Assembly: GCA_029379385.1 (NCBI GenBank)
Contig: CM055614.1
Span: 17,465,994-17,529,993 of the forward strand
DNA length: 64,000 bases
Direction of reading: 5' to 3'
Source of the DNA: Quillaja saponaria
Taxonomy: Eukaryota > Streptophyta > Magnoliopsida > Fabales > Quillajaceae
Of the stretch, positions 11,625-23,563 are shown one piece after another. Position numbers and translations under genes: made by a program. How positions within the stretch are numbered: position 1 is the first letter of the stretch; every line of letters starts with the position of its first letter. The notes under the pieces are model-generated. The model saw nothing but the letters and a program-made list of their open reading frames with translations, made no database searches and was not told the DNA's origin.

Positions 11625-12660
11625 TTTAAACCTAAATAATATATTTTCAATGATGATATTGAAAATTTTATTTTACATTATCAGAGATCATAATTAAGCT
11701 ATCAGAGACCGCAAGCAGTCTCTAAAGAGTATTAGAGACTAACAATTAGGGACTGACTATCAGAGACCGACAGCAGTTCCTAAAAGCTATATGCGAGTAA
11801 CTGTCAGAGATTGCTATCTAGTCTCTAACAATTATCACAAATCGACTATCAAATACCGCGAATGATTTACAATAACAAGATTAATAGAGCAAATGAGGCC
11901 ATAACAGAGACCGCATCTTAATAAAAATTGTGATCTCTAATAGTATCAGAGACCACATGGTCTTTGATACATAGCATTAGTCATTAAGGTATTTGAAATC
12001 GATATCAAAAACCAAGATTGCACTATCAGAGATCCTATTTAGCAATATCTGATACTGAATTTTCTTGTAGTGAAATCATTATTGGTTTCTTCAATTTCAA
12101 TATCTAAAGAAATAACTTTCCCCATTAGTTCAAAGTTTGGTTTTTCTCTTAGGGTTTAACAAAAAAATTCATGCCTCTTTTCATTAATGAGAAATTTACT
12201 ATTTTTCTTATGAATTTCCCAAATCCAATAAGTCATTTATGCTTTTATTTGTGTCTTTTTTATGAAATTCCTTATACAGTAAAATGGGATTATCATATTC
12301 TTAGTAGATCATAATCTAAATTTGCTTTATTAACATATATTTCTTGGTTATACTGCCGAATTTTAATTCGTTGGTGGGATAAGGATAAAAATGTGTTTTA
12401 ATCCAAAAATGGAGCCTTTACTTATAAAGGAATCATCTCCATCTTTTCACCAGCTACTCTAGTAAAACAAGAATATGCTAATCTTTTTGGCTTATTTAAA
12501 GATTTAGTGGCCTCGTCACCCAAAAAAGAAGTAAAATATTAGCTTTTTGACACAATTAAAAATAAACATAATTCTGATAGCCATACAAAAAATATGTTTA
12601 CATTCCATATTTTGAAGATTCTTAAGATCCTCACAATCATTTATTTGGTGATTGTACATT
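11625..12660 (+). repeat. duplicated block, copy A: CACTA tail plus right flank
   Basis: About 1,035 bp that recurs as copy B (13505-14152 joined to 20553-21105). It begins tttaaacctaaataatatat and ends near tttggtgattgtac. The first 450 bp hold many copies of a tatcagagaccg word in both orientations, ending in a CACTA terminus at 12072. The rest is flank with no coding signal. Confidence 0.75.
11690..12072. mobile_element. right end of a second CACTA element with subterminal repeats
   Basis: Read on the minus strand, 12072 starts CACTACAAGAAAATTCAG, a classical CACTA terminus. Leftwards are repeated cagagaccg and cggtctctg-type words typical of transposase-binding subterminal repeats. No matching left terminus was found nearby, so only an end fragment is present. 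It is unrelated in sequence to the 4160-11371 element. Confidence 0.6.
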
Positions 12661-13504
12661 TAGAATATGGTTGATGGACTAGTTATGAAAAAAGTTGATC
12701 AAATAGTTTCGGAGAAAGTCTATGTATTGATTGGACATCAACTTGGAATGCCTCAACCTTTATTGGCATCACGACAAGTAAGTTACTACATAAACATTAA
12801 ATGATGTTTATTTTAATGTTGTTGCAATTTTTCTAATGGGTAGTATATGTTAGCTAGTTTCTTACAATATGTACATCCCTTTAGTTTCTTGTGGTATGTA
12901 TATCTACTAAGTATTTATAATGGTGTTTTCATTGGATACTGGATTGTATAAATCTAAGAACTTAGAACCATGACTAGAAGTGCAATTCCATTTTGCCAGC
13001 ATTTTTAGCTCTAAATACTGGATACTGAATTTTATACAGCTAAGGACCACTATAACTTGGTTCACATTTTTTCTCAGCATATCGTGGCTCATAAATATAA
13101 ATAACATAACTGCTTTGCTTGACATACATATGGGAAAGGATTTAAATCTGCTAAATATTTGTAAATGTGAACCTTGTTATGTTACTATATATTTTTCTTA
13201 ACTTACTAATTAATTACATGTCAAAGTAATATGCAATTGATTCTTATAACATTATTTTACTACAGGCTATTCCTTTTCTTTGGGGGCTCAACAATCTCAG
13301 AATAAAGTGTCACGTGATCAAGACAACAATGTTGATTAGGCATGTCCTTAGTTTTAGTTTGTTGTTGTTTGAACTCTTTCATGTAAACAAATTTGACACT
13401 ATAAAGTCTTGAATTGATTTTTCATATTATGTTTTTATTAATAAATATAAATAAATTTAAAATTCTAAATTAGAATTTTATTGTTAATTTTAAAATCAAT
13501 AGGT
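12661..13504 (+). other. spacer between duplicate blocks with an unidentified two-exon reading frame
   Basis: A frame from the ATG at 12685 runs 31 codons to a consensus donor (CAA/gtaagt, 12777) and can join at an acceptor (tacag, 13265) to 48 further codons and a stop at 13412, giving about 79 residues (VSEKVYVLIGHQLGMPQPLL in the first part, AIPFLWGLNNLRIKC in the second). No family was recognised. It may be a transposon or host-gene remnant, or chance. Confidence 0.25.
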
Positions 13505-14152
13505 ATTTTAAACCCAAATAATATATTTTGAATGATGATATTATAATTTTATTTTACATTATCAGAGACAGTCATTAAGCTATCATAGACTGCAAAAAGC
13601 ATTCTCTTATAACTAAAAATTATTATTTTCGAACTGTCAGAAACCACAAGTGGTTTCTAGATAGTATCAAAGACTGACTACCAGAGACGACCACAAGTAG
13701 TCTCTGAAGAGTATCACAGATTGACCATTAGAGACCGACATCAGTATCTGAGAACTATATGAGACCGATTATCAGAGACCGACAGCAGTCTCTGAAAACT
13801 ATATGAGACCGACTATCAGAGACCATTGCCCAATCTCTGAAGATTATCAAAGATCGTAATGATTTCTGATAACAAGATTAACAGAGTAAAGGAAACTATA
13901 TAGAGACCGCATATTAATAAAAATCATAATCTCTTATAGTATCAAAGACCATGCGGTCTTTGTTACGTAACATTAAACATTAAGGTATTTGAAACTAGTA
14001 TCAAAGACCAAAATTAGACTATTAGAGACCGCATTTAGCGAAATCTGATACTGAACTTTCTTGTACTGAAAGCATGCTTGGTTTCTTCTATTTCAATATC
14101 TAAAGAATTAACTTTTCCCCTTTGGTTCAAAGTTTGGTTTTTCTCTTAGGAG
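13505..14152 (+). repeat. duplicated block, copy B left half
   Basis: Parallels 11625-12155: the same tttaaacccaaataatatat start, the same run of cagagaccg subterminal repeats, a mutated CACTA terminus (cttgtactg near 14070) and the shared flank tttggtttttctcttagg. Similarity to copy A stops abruptly at about 14152 and resumes at about 20553. Confidence 0.75.
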
Positions 14153-14850
14153 CATTTTTTTTGGGTAATAAATTTTTTTACCCAGGAAATTATGATTTAG
14201 AATAGAATATGCCAGTGTTTGTTTCAAGAGTGGAAAATTTTGCCTTAACAAAATATTTTCTACAGGCATAAATTTAACCTTTTTGCCCAAGATCACAAAA
14301 ACTTTATATCCTTCATAAAAAGTGTCTATATTTTATTTCCACATGAGAGGGAAAAAAAGGGTAGGCAAAATGGTCATTTTGCTTGCCCTTAATGCTTCAG
14401 TACCAGTTCTCCAAATTGAAATTTTGATAGTCGTCATCTTCTTGTTATTCTTCTCCATTGCTCACATTATCATTCTCTGCAAGCCTTGTTTCCTCTCGGT
14501 CCTCAACCCAACTGAGAAAGGAAGGGATAATCCTTCATTTTTGCTCGAAGGTCATTCTCTAAATCTTCTTTAAGGTCATCCCTTATTCTGAATTCTAGTC
14601 GAAAGTGATTTCTCAGTCTTTTGTGTTCAAAACTATAAGAGGAATTCATCTTTACTATTAGTTTGGAGCTTCAATAAGGTATATGATTAAATTCTTCCAT
14701 TTTATCTATGTTAAGCTGCTATTGAATTTGCGTATTTAGGTTAGGATTTTTTAAGATTAGGATTCTAGGGTTTGAGGAAATTGGCATTGTAAGGTTTTTA
14801 CCTATGTCAAGCTACTAAATTTGCAAAATGGGGAATGAAGATCCAAGCAA

Positions 14851-15984
14851 ATGGGTAGAGCAACAAACATTCGAATAGACAAGGATCTTAGAAGCTTCTT
14901 TGGTGATCTAATTTCAAAAGCTTGTCATGGGAGCTACTATACTGGAAGGAGGGAAATCTTTCTCAGGCTCAGGGCTCTTAAACACCAAATTGCTTCCAAA
15001 GTCTTACTCATGGTTTTATAACCCTCATAACTCGATATTGTAAAATCGAGTTTTAGACACAATGTGTAAATTTTAGTTATAAAAATAATAAATATGTAAG
15101 CAAATTAATTAAATAACAATACAATTTAACATGTTATTACTTGATATTGAGAACCTAAAAATTAAACAAATGGGTGTAAGTCTTGGTCATAAAAATAAAA
15201 GCTAAGTATAAATAAAATAAATAATCGTTATACCTATATGTATATAAGATTTATATACACAATTAATTTGAACTTAGTTGACTTAGAACTTGACCCTAAT
15301 TTTATTAGTGGTAAGTGAAACACATGTATGAATAAAATAAACACACACACACATATATAATTTTAAACTAAGAATAAATTTGAACAACACATTTTAATTT
15401 ATTGATTTTGATTTTTTATTATTCTTGTACTTTCTTATTCCTTCCATTTTTGGTGTGGCCGACTCTTCCATTTTGTTCCCTTTCTCCACTGCCATTGTTC
15501 CTTGCTTTTGGCTCTAGAAATTTCTGAATTGTTCTTGGTTCCAGCTCATTTCAAGGTAGTAGTCCCTTTCTTGTAAACTTCAGCCCTTCTTTTTGTTTTG
15601 TTCTCTTGTCGTATAGGGAGTTTAACTTCAGCTGGTGTTCTCCTCCTCTCTTCCCCCTATGCTGCCCCGTTTGGTGTGTTCTTGGCTGGCCATTAACTTC
15701 ATATCTCTCTCTTGTCCCTTGGATTTGAATGTCCAGATTTTTGGCGATCCAAATGCTGATAATATTGTTTTTACAAGTGGAACAGATATTCTAGCGGTGG
15801 GGATAAATATCACCCATTAAAGTTGTCATGACAAGTATTTCAAGGGATCCTATTTCAAGTCCTTCATTTCTGGTTAGGAGTTATAATTGTTAATCATACT
15901 TTGCACACACAGCACATGCACACACGTATCTGCTTAGGAAGGGGGAGTTCAATTTACGCCTATCAATGATGTTTCCTAGTCTCC

Positions 15985-16017
<33 letters not shown>

Positions 16018-19000
16018 CATATCCATCCTAACCTTTCACCATGTTTGTCATGCTCACAAAATTTCAGATTTATCAAACATCAGGAATTACACCATTGATA
16101 ATATCTTAAAAAAAAGAACTTTCATTTAACTTTACGAGTGTAAATTGAATAGTAACTTACATATCTTCGATTCAGCTGAAGTTTTATGGGTGTGGTCAAT
16201 AGATTTTCTAAAACATTGGTCTCTCCTATGTCTGTAACCAATATTTATTACATATAAGCCTAGGGTAAAATAATATATTTTTTTTTACGAATTTTTGTTA
16301 CATTGTTGATCTTCCCCTTGAAGTTTCTTCTCCCCCTTGTAACCAACTCCCCTAATGTTCACAAAGTTGTTAAAACTCTTTTTTAAGCTCTTTCTAATGG
16401 TGTCCCTAGGCTAACTAAGTTGTAGAATATCATTCTATCTAGTTGTGAGTAGCATGCTTTACTTTTCAAAGATGTCCTCGGTTTGACAGTGTGATTAATT
16501 TGTACTACATATCAAGAAACATGTCCTTTTACTTTTACAACCCAGAGCCGGTGGGTGTGGAATAGATACTTGTAACTCGGCTTAAAAACAGAATCATGTT
16601 CCAAGAAAAATTTAGTTGGACATACAGTTGCGCATGAGAAAAAAAATTGAGGAGGGAATGCAAGGGATAAAGCAAATTTTCTTCTTGTTTTACTTTGGTA
16701 GCAATTGATACAATATTCTTTTTTTGGTAGACGATACTGTATTCTAAACAGTTATGATTTTATTGGAGGACCCTACTAGATTTTGTGATGTTATTTCAGG
16801 AATCGCTAATATCGTTAAAAATCCTTTTCAACACCATATCAATGGGATTATTGCTAAGTATTTATATTTATTGTATAGAAGATTTACTTTTACAAGTGTA
16901 CACAAATCAATTATTTTCTTCTGTCATCATTGTTCAACTTTTATCGCCATGGACAAATTTGTAGATGCTAATCGAGAATAGTTGGTTAATGTTGGGAGTT
17001 AACTAGTTAATGAAAATGAGTAAAAGGTATGAACAAAAAGGTGATTAGTTGTTAGTGGAGTGTTGAAAATAGGAGTTAATTGGTTATAGAAAGGAATCAA
17101 GGCCAGATTTTATAAGCTAGAGAAATCGAGTATTTCAAGTGTCTTATGGACTGAATTAGGTAGGAGTTATAAAGAGAAAATGTAGTTATGGTCTTGGAAT
17201 GATATCTGGAAAGTTTCGTAACTTGAGTCAAAGTATATTTATTGTTAGAATTATTGGATTGCAAGCTAGGTTCGTGTAGGAGTTTAAGAGAACTTTAGTC
17301 AATCCAAAGGACTTTGACAAGGGTTGTGATTTGAATTAGCTTAAGACTTCTGAAAAAGAATTGTTCTTAACATATTAAAAGACAAATATGGAGTTTTTCA
17401 GGTTTTAATTCTATGTTATATGTACTTTAGAGGTGTTGGAAGTCATGGTTGTGATTTTCAGGTCTTGATTGAACTTGTTTTGGTGTGACTACTTTTAGAG
17501 AGTCTTAAAGGATGAATTAGGAGTGAAGTGCTGAAGATGAATTGTTTCTAACATCTTGATAAACTAGACTAGAAAGTTTTATAATTTAATTCCCAAGTAT
17601 AAGAATTTTATAATTACTAGAATCTGGTTCTAGCAACCAGAAATTTGTATGTGTCTTGTTTGTGTATGTGTGGGAATTTGAATGTGTTCAAGACTAATTT
17701 TAGGAAAAGTTTCTAAATAAGAAAGATAGCTAACTTCCTAAAGATAATGTTTGAACTTAGCTTTGTTAAAATTGCTTAAATATGTAAGTTGAAATTATTG
17801 TGTACGGAGAATATATTTGGTGTACGGGTGAAAAGAAATGCCTAGTAGGAGTATATATGGTATGTAGGGCTAGGTTACTCTATTAGTCATTTGTGTGCTT
17901 TGACTGTTTTGATTGTTGTGATTTGATTATATAATGTATTACCTGAACTGTGTTTATTAAGTTTTATGTTTTTCGTATTTGAGTAAGTGTAACATTTAGT
18001 TGTATGAAATTTATGTCATATTAACATTATTTATCCTATGTATTAAATACTTGTGTTGAGTGATGCTAGTACTCTTTGAGCAAGTTTTTCCACTTACTGA
18101 GTCTGTCTAACTTACTGAGTCTGTCTAACTTACCACTTTTCTGTTGATTTTTTTTCTTTTAGTAACAGGATTTCAATATATTTCATTACTGTACCTGTGA
18201 CTTGTCAATAGCATGCGGCAAGGTACTTTTTTAGAATCTCATACTTGAAGTAAAAGATGAAAGTTTGTAGTCACATTAGAACTTTGGAGTGTCTAGTTTT
18301 GTGTTGTGTGATAGTCTAGTTATTGGTTGTTGTGATATAACGGAGCGAAGCTCCTTGATTGTAGTGTTATTGTTGCTAGATGGTTGAATTGTAGCCAGGA
18401 ATTATTTGTTCGTATTTTTTAGCATGTTCCACATTGTATCTATGCCTGAAATTTTTAGTAAATTGCTACGAATTTTAGTAAATAAACATTTGTAGTTAAT
18501 TATGTTTTCCCAACTTTACTTTTATTTCTTGGTTTTGGTCAAGAGTTGTAATTTTTTTTTCCTTTTGAAATCAGGGTTATGGAGATTTTGTTACCCATTC
18601 CTCTAGCCAATCATGCCTCCGTGTAGGGTGTGACACATGGGTTTCCCTAGATTAAAGTATGTAGGAGTGTTAATTTATTAGTTCTAATTCCATTTTAATT
18701 CATGGGTATTAATAGGCTAATTGTTATAAGTTGGTGGACTAACTAACCTATATCTATGTTATTGATCAGGTACCTACCCATTAAGAGCAACAGAGAAATA
18801 TGGACGTTGGAAAAGGAGATCTTCCAACTGATTATGAAGCTAGCTGAAGATAGAGAAAAAGAACACCCTGACAGAGGCCTATTACAGATTCTAATTAAGG
18901 GAGCTAAAAGTAGTGATCTGAGTTCGGAAAGCCATGAAACCACTACAATGTCTGCTGGTTGGACTTTGATTCTTTTGGCTAATCATCTTGAGTGGCAAGC

Positions 19001-19076
19001 CGGTGTTCGTGATGAGATTTTACAAGTCACCGAGGCCTGCAATCTTGATTTTAACATGCTAAACAAGATGAAACTG
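14851..19076 (+). pseudogene. CYP714-like cytochrome P450 fragment, split by a solo LTR
   Basis: Segment 1 (14869-15013) reads IRIDKDLRSFFGDLISKACH and on to ASKVLLMG. After the LTR and one TSD copy, 18641-18656 continues FPRLK to a donor (AAA/gtatgt). An acceptor (gatcag) at 18769 opens the next exon, 18770-19076, reading YLPIKSNREIWTLEKEIF and later HETTTMSAGWTLILL, ending at a donor (CTG/gtaatg). These are the middle of a plant clan-72 P450, closest in my memory to CYP714 (gibberellin-modifying). The first exon lacks a clean upstream frame; the ExxR and haem-Cys exons were not found; and residues before HETT are missing. It is a non-functional fragment. Confidence 0.75.
15014..18635 (+). 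mobile_element. Ty3-gypsy solo LTR, 3.6 kb, TSD CATGG
   Basis: CATGG flanks it at 15009-15013 and 18636-18640. It ends gtgtagggtgtgaca, like the inverted LTR end tgtcatacccc at 40343. Internal stretches match the reverse complement of the 40343-44.6 kb LTR (for example ggaagtcatggttgtgattt near 17439) and the LTR at 54236-57408. There is no internal coding region, so it is a solo LTR from recombination. The first base pair is TT rather than TG, probably a point change. A T-tract of over 30 bases lies at about 15986-16017. Confidence 0.75.
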
Positions 19077-20552
19077 GTAATGTATAGTATAATTACATGT
19101 TAACTACTAGTCTACTAGAACTAGTTTATAATAATCTTCTGCATTTATAACTTTTTTATCCTCAATCAAATATTCAATTATGAAACCTCTTCTTTAGACA
19201 TGCCTCAGCCCTCAGACCATATTCATGATTCATACTTATAATTAGACTTGTATTGAACTTAGATCTTACTTAACGAATAGGTAAATTCAACATGAGCAAC
19301 GTACATACTTATTTGATTTATTGTTATAGTGTTACTGTATAAATGTTTCTATAATACATTGTTGGTAAACATGATTCTCGCCACTTCATTGTTGGTAAAC
19401 ATGATTATATAACACATCATTCCACTAAAATCAAAGGTGGTGATTGTGTAAGAGAAACATAGCACTTTGTTATCTATTAACAGTGTAAACTAGTCAATGA
19501 CCCTTGATCTAATGAAACTTTTTATGAATGCTCTAGTGATTTAGTTAGTGCTTTCATTCTAAAACAATAGTATCCCCGCTACCCTACCCGGTGCATAAGA
19601 AGACCTACTAAGCCTTAAACTACACAACAACTCTGTTTGTTTTCTATAAACCCTATCCCTCCAATTAAGGATTTGGTCAGCTAGTTGTTACCTCTATTGG
19701 CAAAGACACGTAAATTTTCTATCCCTCTTAGTGATTATCAATATGCATGATTTAAGTTACTTTAGCTAACTAAATCATGCATATTGAATTAGTTACAGTT
19801 TCAATGATACACTTTTGTTGGTAGCAAATGTTGCATATGATAGCTCAAGATCCCCATATATAAGTGTTGAATCATTTTTGTTAATAGGTTTTTGTTGAGC
19901 ATTTTATTTTGAACTCTTGCATATATAGTAGTTAGGGGTAATGAAAACTTTATGTAGAATCATTTATGTTTTATCATATGAATGTTGTTCTTGATCATTG
20001 AAGTAGGTGTCACTAGTCCTATGGACTATCAACATGAATGTGAATGTAAGGAAGAGGGGTGCATATGTTCGCATGGTCCTCCTCTAAATGGGGACTGATG
20101 ATTTGGTTGTAACAATAATGTCATTCATTTCCAGTCTTCTATATATAATATCAAATTTATACAAGAACTATAAAGGCATTATTTTTTTTTAGTTAGTTTT
20201 TTGGTTTGATTTATTAGTTGTTAGTTTTTACATTACTAGTTTTCTTTTCTTTTGGTTAGATATAGGGTACTTAGGTATCCAAAATATCTCTATGGAGGGG
20301 TTGAATTGTTCACTATATGCAGTTTTTTATTTTGTACAGGGGCATTTTTGTCAAAATATTTTTTTTTTCAAGGAATAGGGTTTTATAACCAAACAAGGGC
20401 ATTGTAATATATTTTTATCTCCTAGATAATAATTGGCCAAGCCAAACACATACAATATTTTTATCTAGAAAATGTTTGCCTAGAATTACTTTACCCGGAC
20501 AACATATGTCACATGAGTATTTCTTATGACTTGAAACAAACACCCCCACATT
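19077..20552. other. non-coding right part of the P450-bearing block
   Basis: No further P450 exon is visible. It contains a 50-nt perfect-arm hairpin (19738-19787) and ends in AT-rich sequence with the inverted tgtttgtttcaag edge. Confidence 0.4.
19738..19787. repeat. inverted repeat, 17-bp perfect arms
   Basis: TCAATATGCATGATTTA (19738-19754) is followed by a 16-nt loop and its exact reverse complement (19771-19787). The loop itself can extend the stem by GTTA/TAAC. It lies in an otherwise plain non-coding region. Confidence 0.8.
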
Positions 20553-21105
20553 TAACAGAAAAGTTCATGCCTCTTTTCATTAATGAGAAGTTTACTAATT
20601 TTCTCATAAATTTCTCAAATCCAATAAGTCACTTATTCTTTTATTTGTGTCATTTTATGAAATTCCTTATAGAGTAGAATCGGATTATCATATTCTTAGT
20701 AGATCATGTTCTAAATTTAGTTTATTAACATCTATGTCTATGTCTTGGTTATATTGCCAAATTTTAATTCGTTAGTGGGATAAGGATAAAAATGTGTTTT
20801 AATCTGAAAATAGAGGCTTTACTTCTAAAGGAATCATCTCCATCTTTTCACCAGCTACTCTATTAAAACAAGAATATGCTATTCTTTTTGGCTTATTTAA
20901 ATATTTAGTGACCTCGTCACCAAAAAAAAAAGGTAAAACGCCAGCTTTCAATTAAAAATAAACAGTTCTAGAAGTAAAACGCTAGCTTTTGAACACAACT
21001 AAAAATAAACATAGTTCTGACAGCAATACGGAAAATATGTCTACATTCCATATTTTGAAGTTTCTTAAGATCCTCACAATCATTTATTCGGTGATTGTAC
21101 TTTTG
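20553..21105 (+). repeat. duplicated block, copy B right half
   Basis: Parallels 12158-12660 from tttaacagaaaagttcatgc to gtgattgtac, with a few short insertions. Together with 13505-14152 it rebuilds the whole copy A block. Confidence 0.75.
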
Positions 21106-21640
21106 ATTTTAAGTCACGTATGGGGATGGAGGAGTGAGTATAAAAAGGAATCTTGGTCTTGCATTATTTGGATATTTTCTTTTAAGTCACTTCATTAAAA
21201 GTTGCATCGTTGGTACTCTTTTCAAGTTACTTTATTAAAAATTTACCTCATCTTTTTACTATTTGTGTGGGTTTGTCTTTCATCTTTCCTTTTGGCTATA
21301 AATTAGGGAGGGTCCTCTATTAGAAGCATCGAAAAAATTTCAAGCTCAATTTCTCTTGTATTCCGAGCGTGTAAAAATGAGTGATTGCAGTGTTGATAAG
21401 AGTGCGCTATTGGAAGTACTCGGACTCAGTAAAGCCTTTAACTTGCTGCTTTGCTGTTGTAATCCTACTAAGTCATTTTATTAGGTTTGTTTATTGCTTA
21501 TAAATTGCGTATATTTCTCTACTCTCTGCTAGCTTTAAGAAAATAACCATAATACAACCTTTAATAAAATAATTTTTAAAAAACGACATTTTCCTCCATC
21601 CTCTATTTATGGAAACCATCTTACTGATTATACTTCCTCC
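21106..21640. other. intergenic, nothing recognised
   Basis: No coding signal or repeat recognised between the end of copy B and the reductase pseudogene. Confidence 0.4.
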
Positions 21641-22749
21641 ACAGATGAATATAGAAGATGTCTAAATAGGTCAAGCAAACAGAAAACCCCAAGATGTGAA
21701 AGCCACAAGATGTCTAAATAGGTAGAAAAGTACAGATGAAGAGCTGACGGTATAGAATGAAATTCCTTGACCTGAAATTTCTTGACCTTAGAACGTCTAT
21801 GAAATTTCTTCATCCCAAAGCTCCACAAGATGTCTAAATAGGTCAAACACAAATTCTTCACCACGAAATCCTTTACGTTGTGGAATCTTATCTTTTCGGA
21901 ATCTTCTTGGCTTAACTTCCAATCAAATATTTCTATGTTTCCCTTCATCTTTTCTTTATTGAAACTCTTCACAAGCACACGCCATCCTTGTTCATACGCC
22001 CATCGCAAACATACCTTCACATATTGCATCCCTTAATTTTCTTAAAATAGTGAAAATAATCAAAATACTTAAATGGACATTAATCTTCCTTCCATGTTAT
22101 ACTTTTTATCTTTACTTCTCAAATTGTAACACAAAAAGCCAGTTTGGCATGTAGGAATGGTCATTTCATTCCATGCATGATTTCATTGAATGAATATTCT
22201 TTCGTTTGATACATTTTTAATCTTAGAATACTTATTTCATTCTAACCAATTTATTCCATAGAATTAGGAATCCTCAAACCTACATAGGGGTGAGATTGCT
22301 CATTCCTACTTTTATAGAATCGGTTTAGTTCAGTTAAATTAAAAAAAAAAAAAAAAAAAATCACTCTCACATAAAATAAATAATTAAATAAAAAATTGAA
22401 TATTAATATAATAATATTATAAATAAATCAATTACATAGTAAATATATTTAATTTAGTCAAATGGAAAAATATCCTTTATATTACATTATATAATATAAA
22501 ATCATATAAAATAAAATAAAAATTAATATGAAAAAAAAATAAATCAATTCATTTTAGTCAAATAACCAAATTACCCTTCATATCATATTATAGTAAATAA
22601 TATAATTATAAATATATTAGTTAAGTAATTTTAAACTAAAATATTAATATTAATAAAAATAAAAAATAAGAAATAATATAATAAATATAAGTAATAATAT
22701 TAATTAATTATAATAAATAAATTATATAATTTTTTGAAAAAATTAATTA

Positions 22750-22781
<32 letters not shown>

Positions 22782-23478
22782 TTCATAAGTTATGTTACAT
22801 TTTTATTACTTTATCTATTGAGGGATATTTTTATCATTTTAACTATAAATTTTATATTATTTCATGTGTAAAACTATATAGAAAATAAATAAATGGAATA
22901 GAATGATTATTCCTTAGCGATGCTACTAAACAATATAATGGAATGATCATTCTATTTCACTACATTTTATTCTCATTTCCTTTAGCATTCCAATTCTATA
23001 AAAATCATTCTTGCGTACAAAATTTGCCCAAAGAGTAATAGTAAATACACACTACTATTTTCTCATACAACTAAAATTCACATAAACTTGTCAATAATAT
23101 ATATATTTATTTATTATTATTTATTTTTTTATTTTTTTGTAAAGTGTTTGCTAAAACCATCCCACATTGATCCTTGATTTAACACACTTATCAATCAGTT
23201 TGGAATTTAGCATTAAGTTTACAGAAATTGATCATTTTATGATGAGGAACTGTGAGAAAATTATGCATTGATATCAAAAGAAAGAACGGAATTTATTTTC
23301 TAAATAATTTGAGCATTTCACCAAAAAGTACATGTAATATTTTGATTTATGTAACTAATTTCTTTGAGGATAACAATAATCTAGATTTATTATGAAAAAA
23401 ATAGTACTAGTGACACAAGATATTATCTCAATAAGTCAAATTATTGTCACCAAGTTTTAATTGAAAGGTCACTTTACA
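21641..23478 (-). pseudogene. partial aldo-keto reductase copy (last exon plus intron 3)
   Basis: Matches the intact gene at 31140-31960. The last exon begins near 22014 after an acceptor and reads VCLRWAYEQGWRVLVKSF, then [13 protein letters not shown] 4-nt deletion relative to the intact gene then shifts the frame, and the normal C-terminus ([10 protein letters not shown] in the intact gene) is replaced. Sequence from 22030 to 23478 corresponds to most of intron 3 of the intact gene, expanded by an AT-rich insertion. Exons 1-3 are absent, so it cannot make an enzyme. It is a DNA-level partial duplication, because intron sequence was copied too. Confidence 0.85.
22139..23033. mobile_element. 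~0.9-kb AT-rich insertion, MITE-like
   Basis: Present in the pseudogene intron and absent from the matching intron of the intact gene. The ends are loosely inverted: AGTTTGGCATGTAGGAATG on the left against GGCAAATTTTGTACGCAAG then AATG from the right. The interior is extremely AT-rich, with an A-tract at 22342 and a (TA)n tract at about 22755-22782. No coding frame. The exact ends and target duplication are not certain. Confidence 0.5.
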
Positions 23479-23563
23479 ACACATTAAACTTTCATGAATA
23501 TGATGTATGCTTTTGGTCAATATTACAAGATTATAAATGTTTGTAGGCCTGTTTGGATTAAAT

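Larger units (their letters stand above)
14153..20552. mobile_element. 6.4-kb block inserted in copy B, carrying a P450 fragment
   Basis: Comparison with the uninterrupted copy A shows that these 6.4 kb lie between ttctcttagg and tttaacagaa. The left edge reads GGAGCATTTTTTTTGGG; the right edge reversed reads GGGGTGTTTGTTTCAAG, a loose match of about 11 of 17. The phrase tgtttgtttcaag occurs near both ends (14216 and, inverted, 20530). These may be inverted repeats of a DNA transposon, but no clear target duplication is visible. Removing the nested solo LTR leaves about 2.8 kb. Confidence 0.5.

Noticed and set aside
11690..14045. Regularly recurring cagagaccg words, superficially like a repeat-spacer array
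   Set aside because: Spacing is irregular, words occur in both orientations, and they lead into a CACTA terminus; they are subterminal transposon repeats, not CRISPR.
22755..22782. Long (TA)n tract, with similar tracts near 25321, 26204, 42910 and 57058
   Set aside because: Simple sequence repeats, common in AT-rich plant repeats; not reported as functional.
21641..23478. A second functional aldo-keto reductase gene
   Set aside because: Exons 1-3 are missing and exon 4 is frameshifted with a replaced C-terminus.
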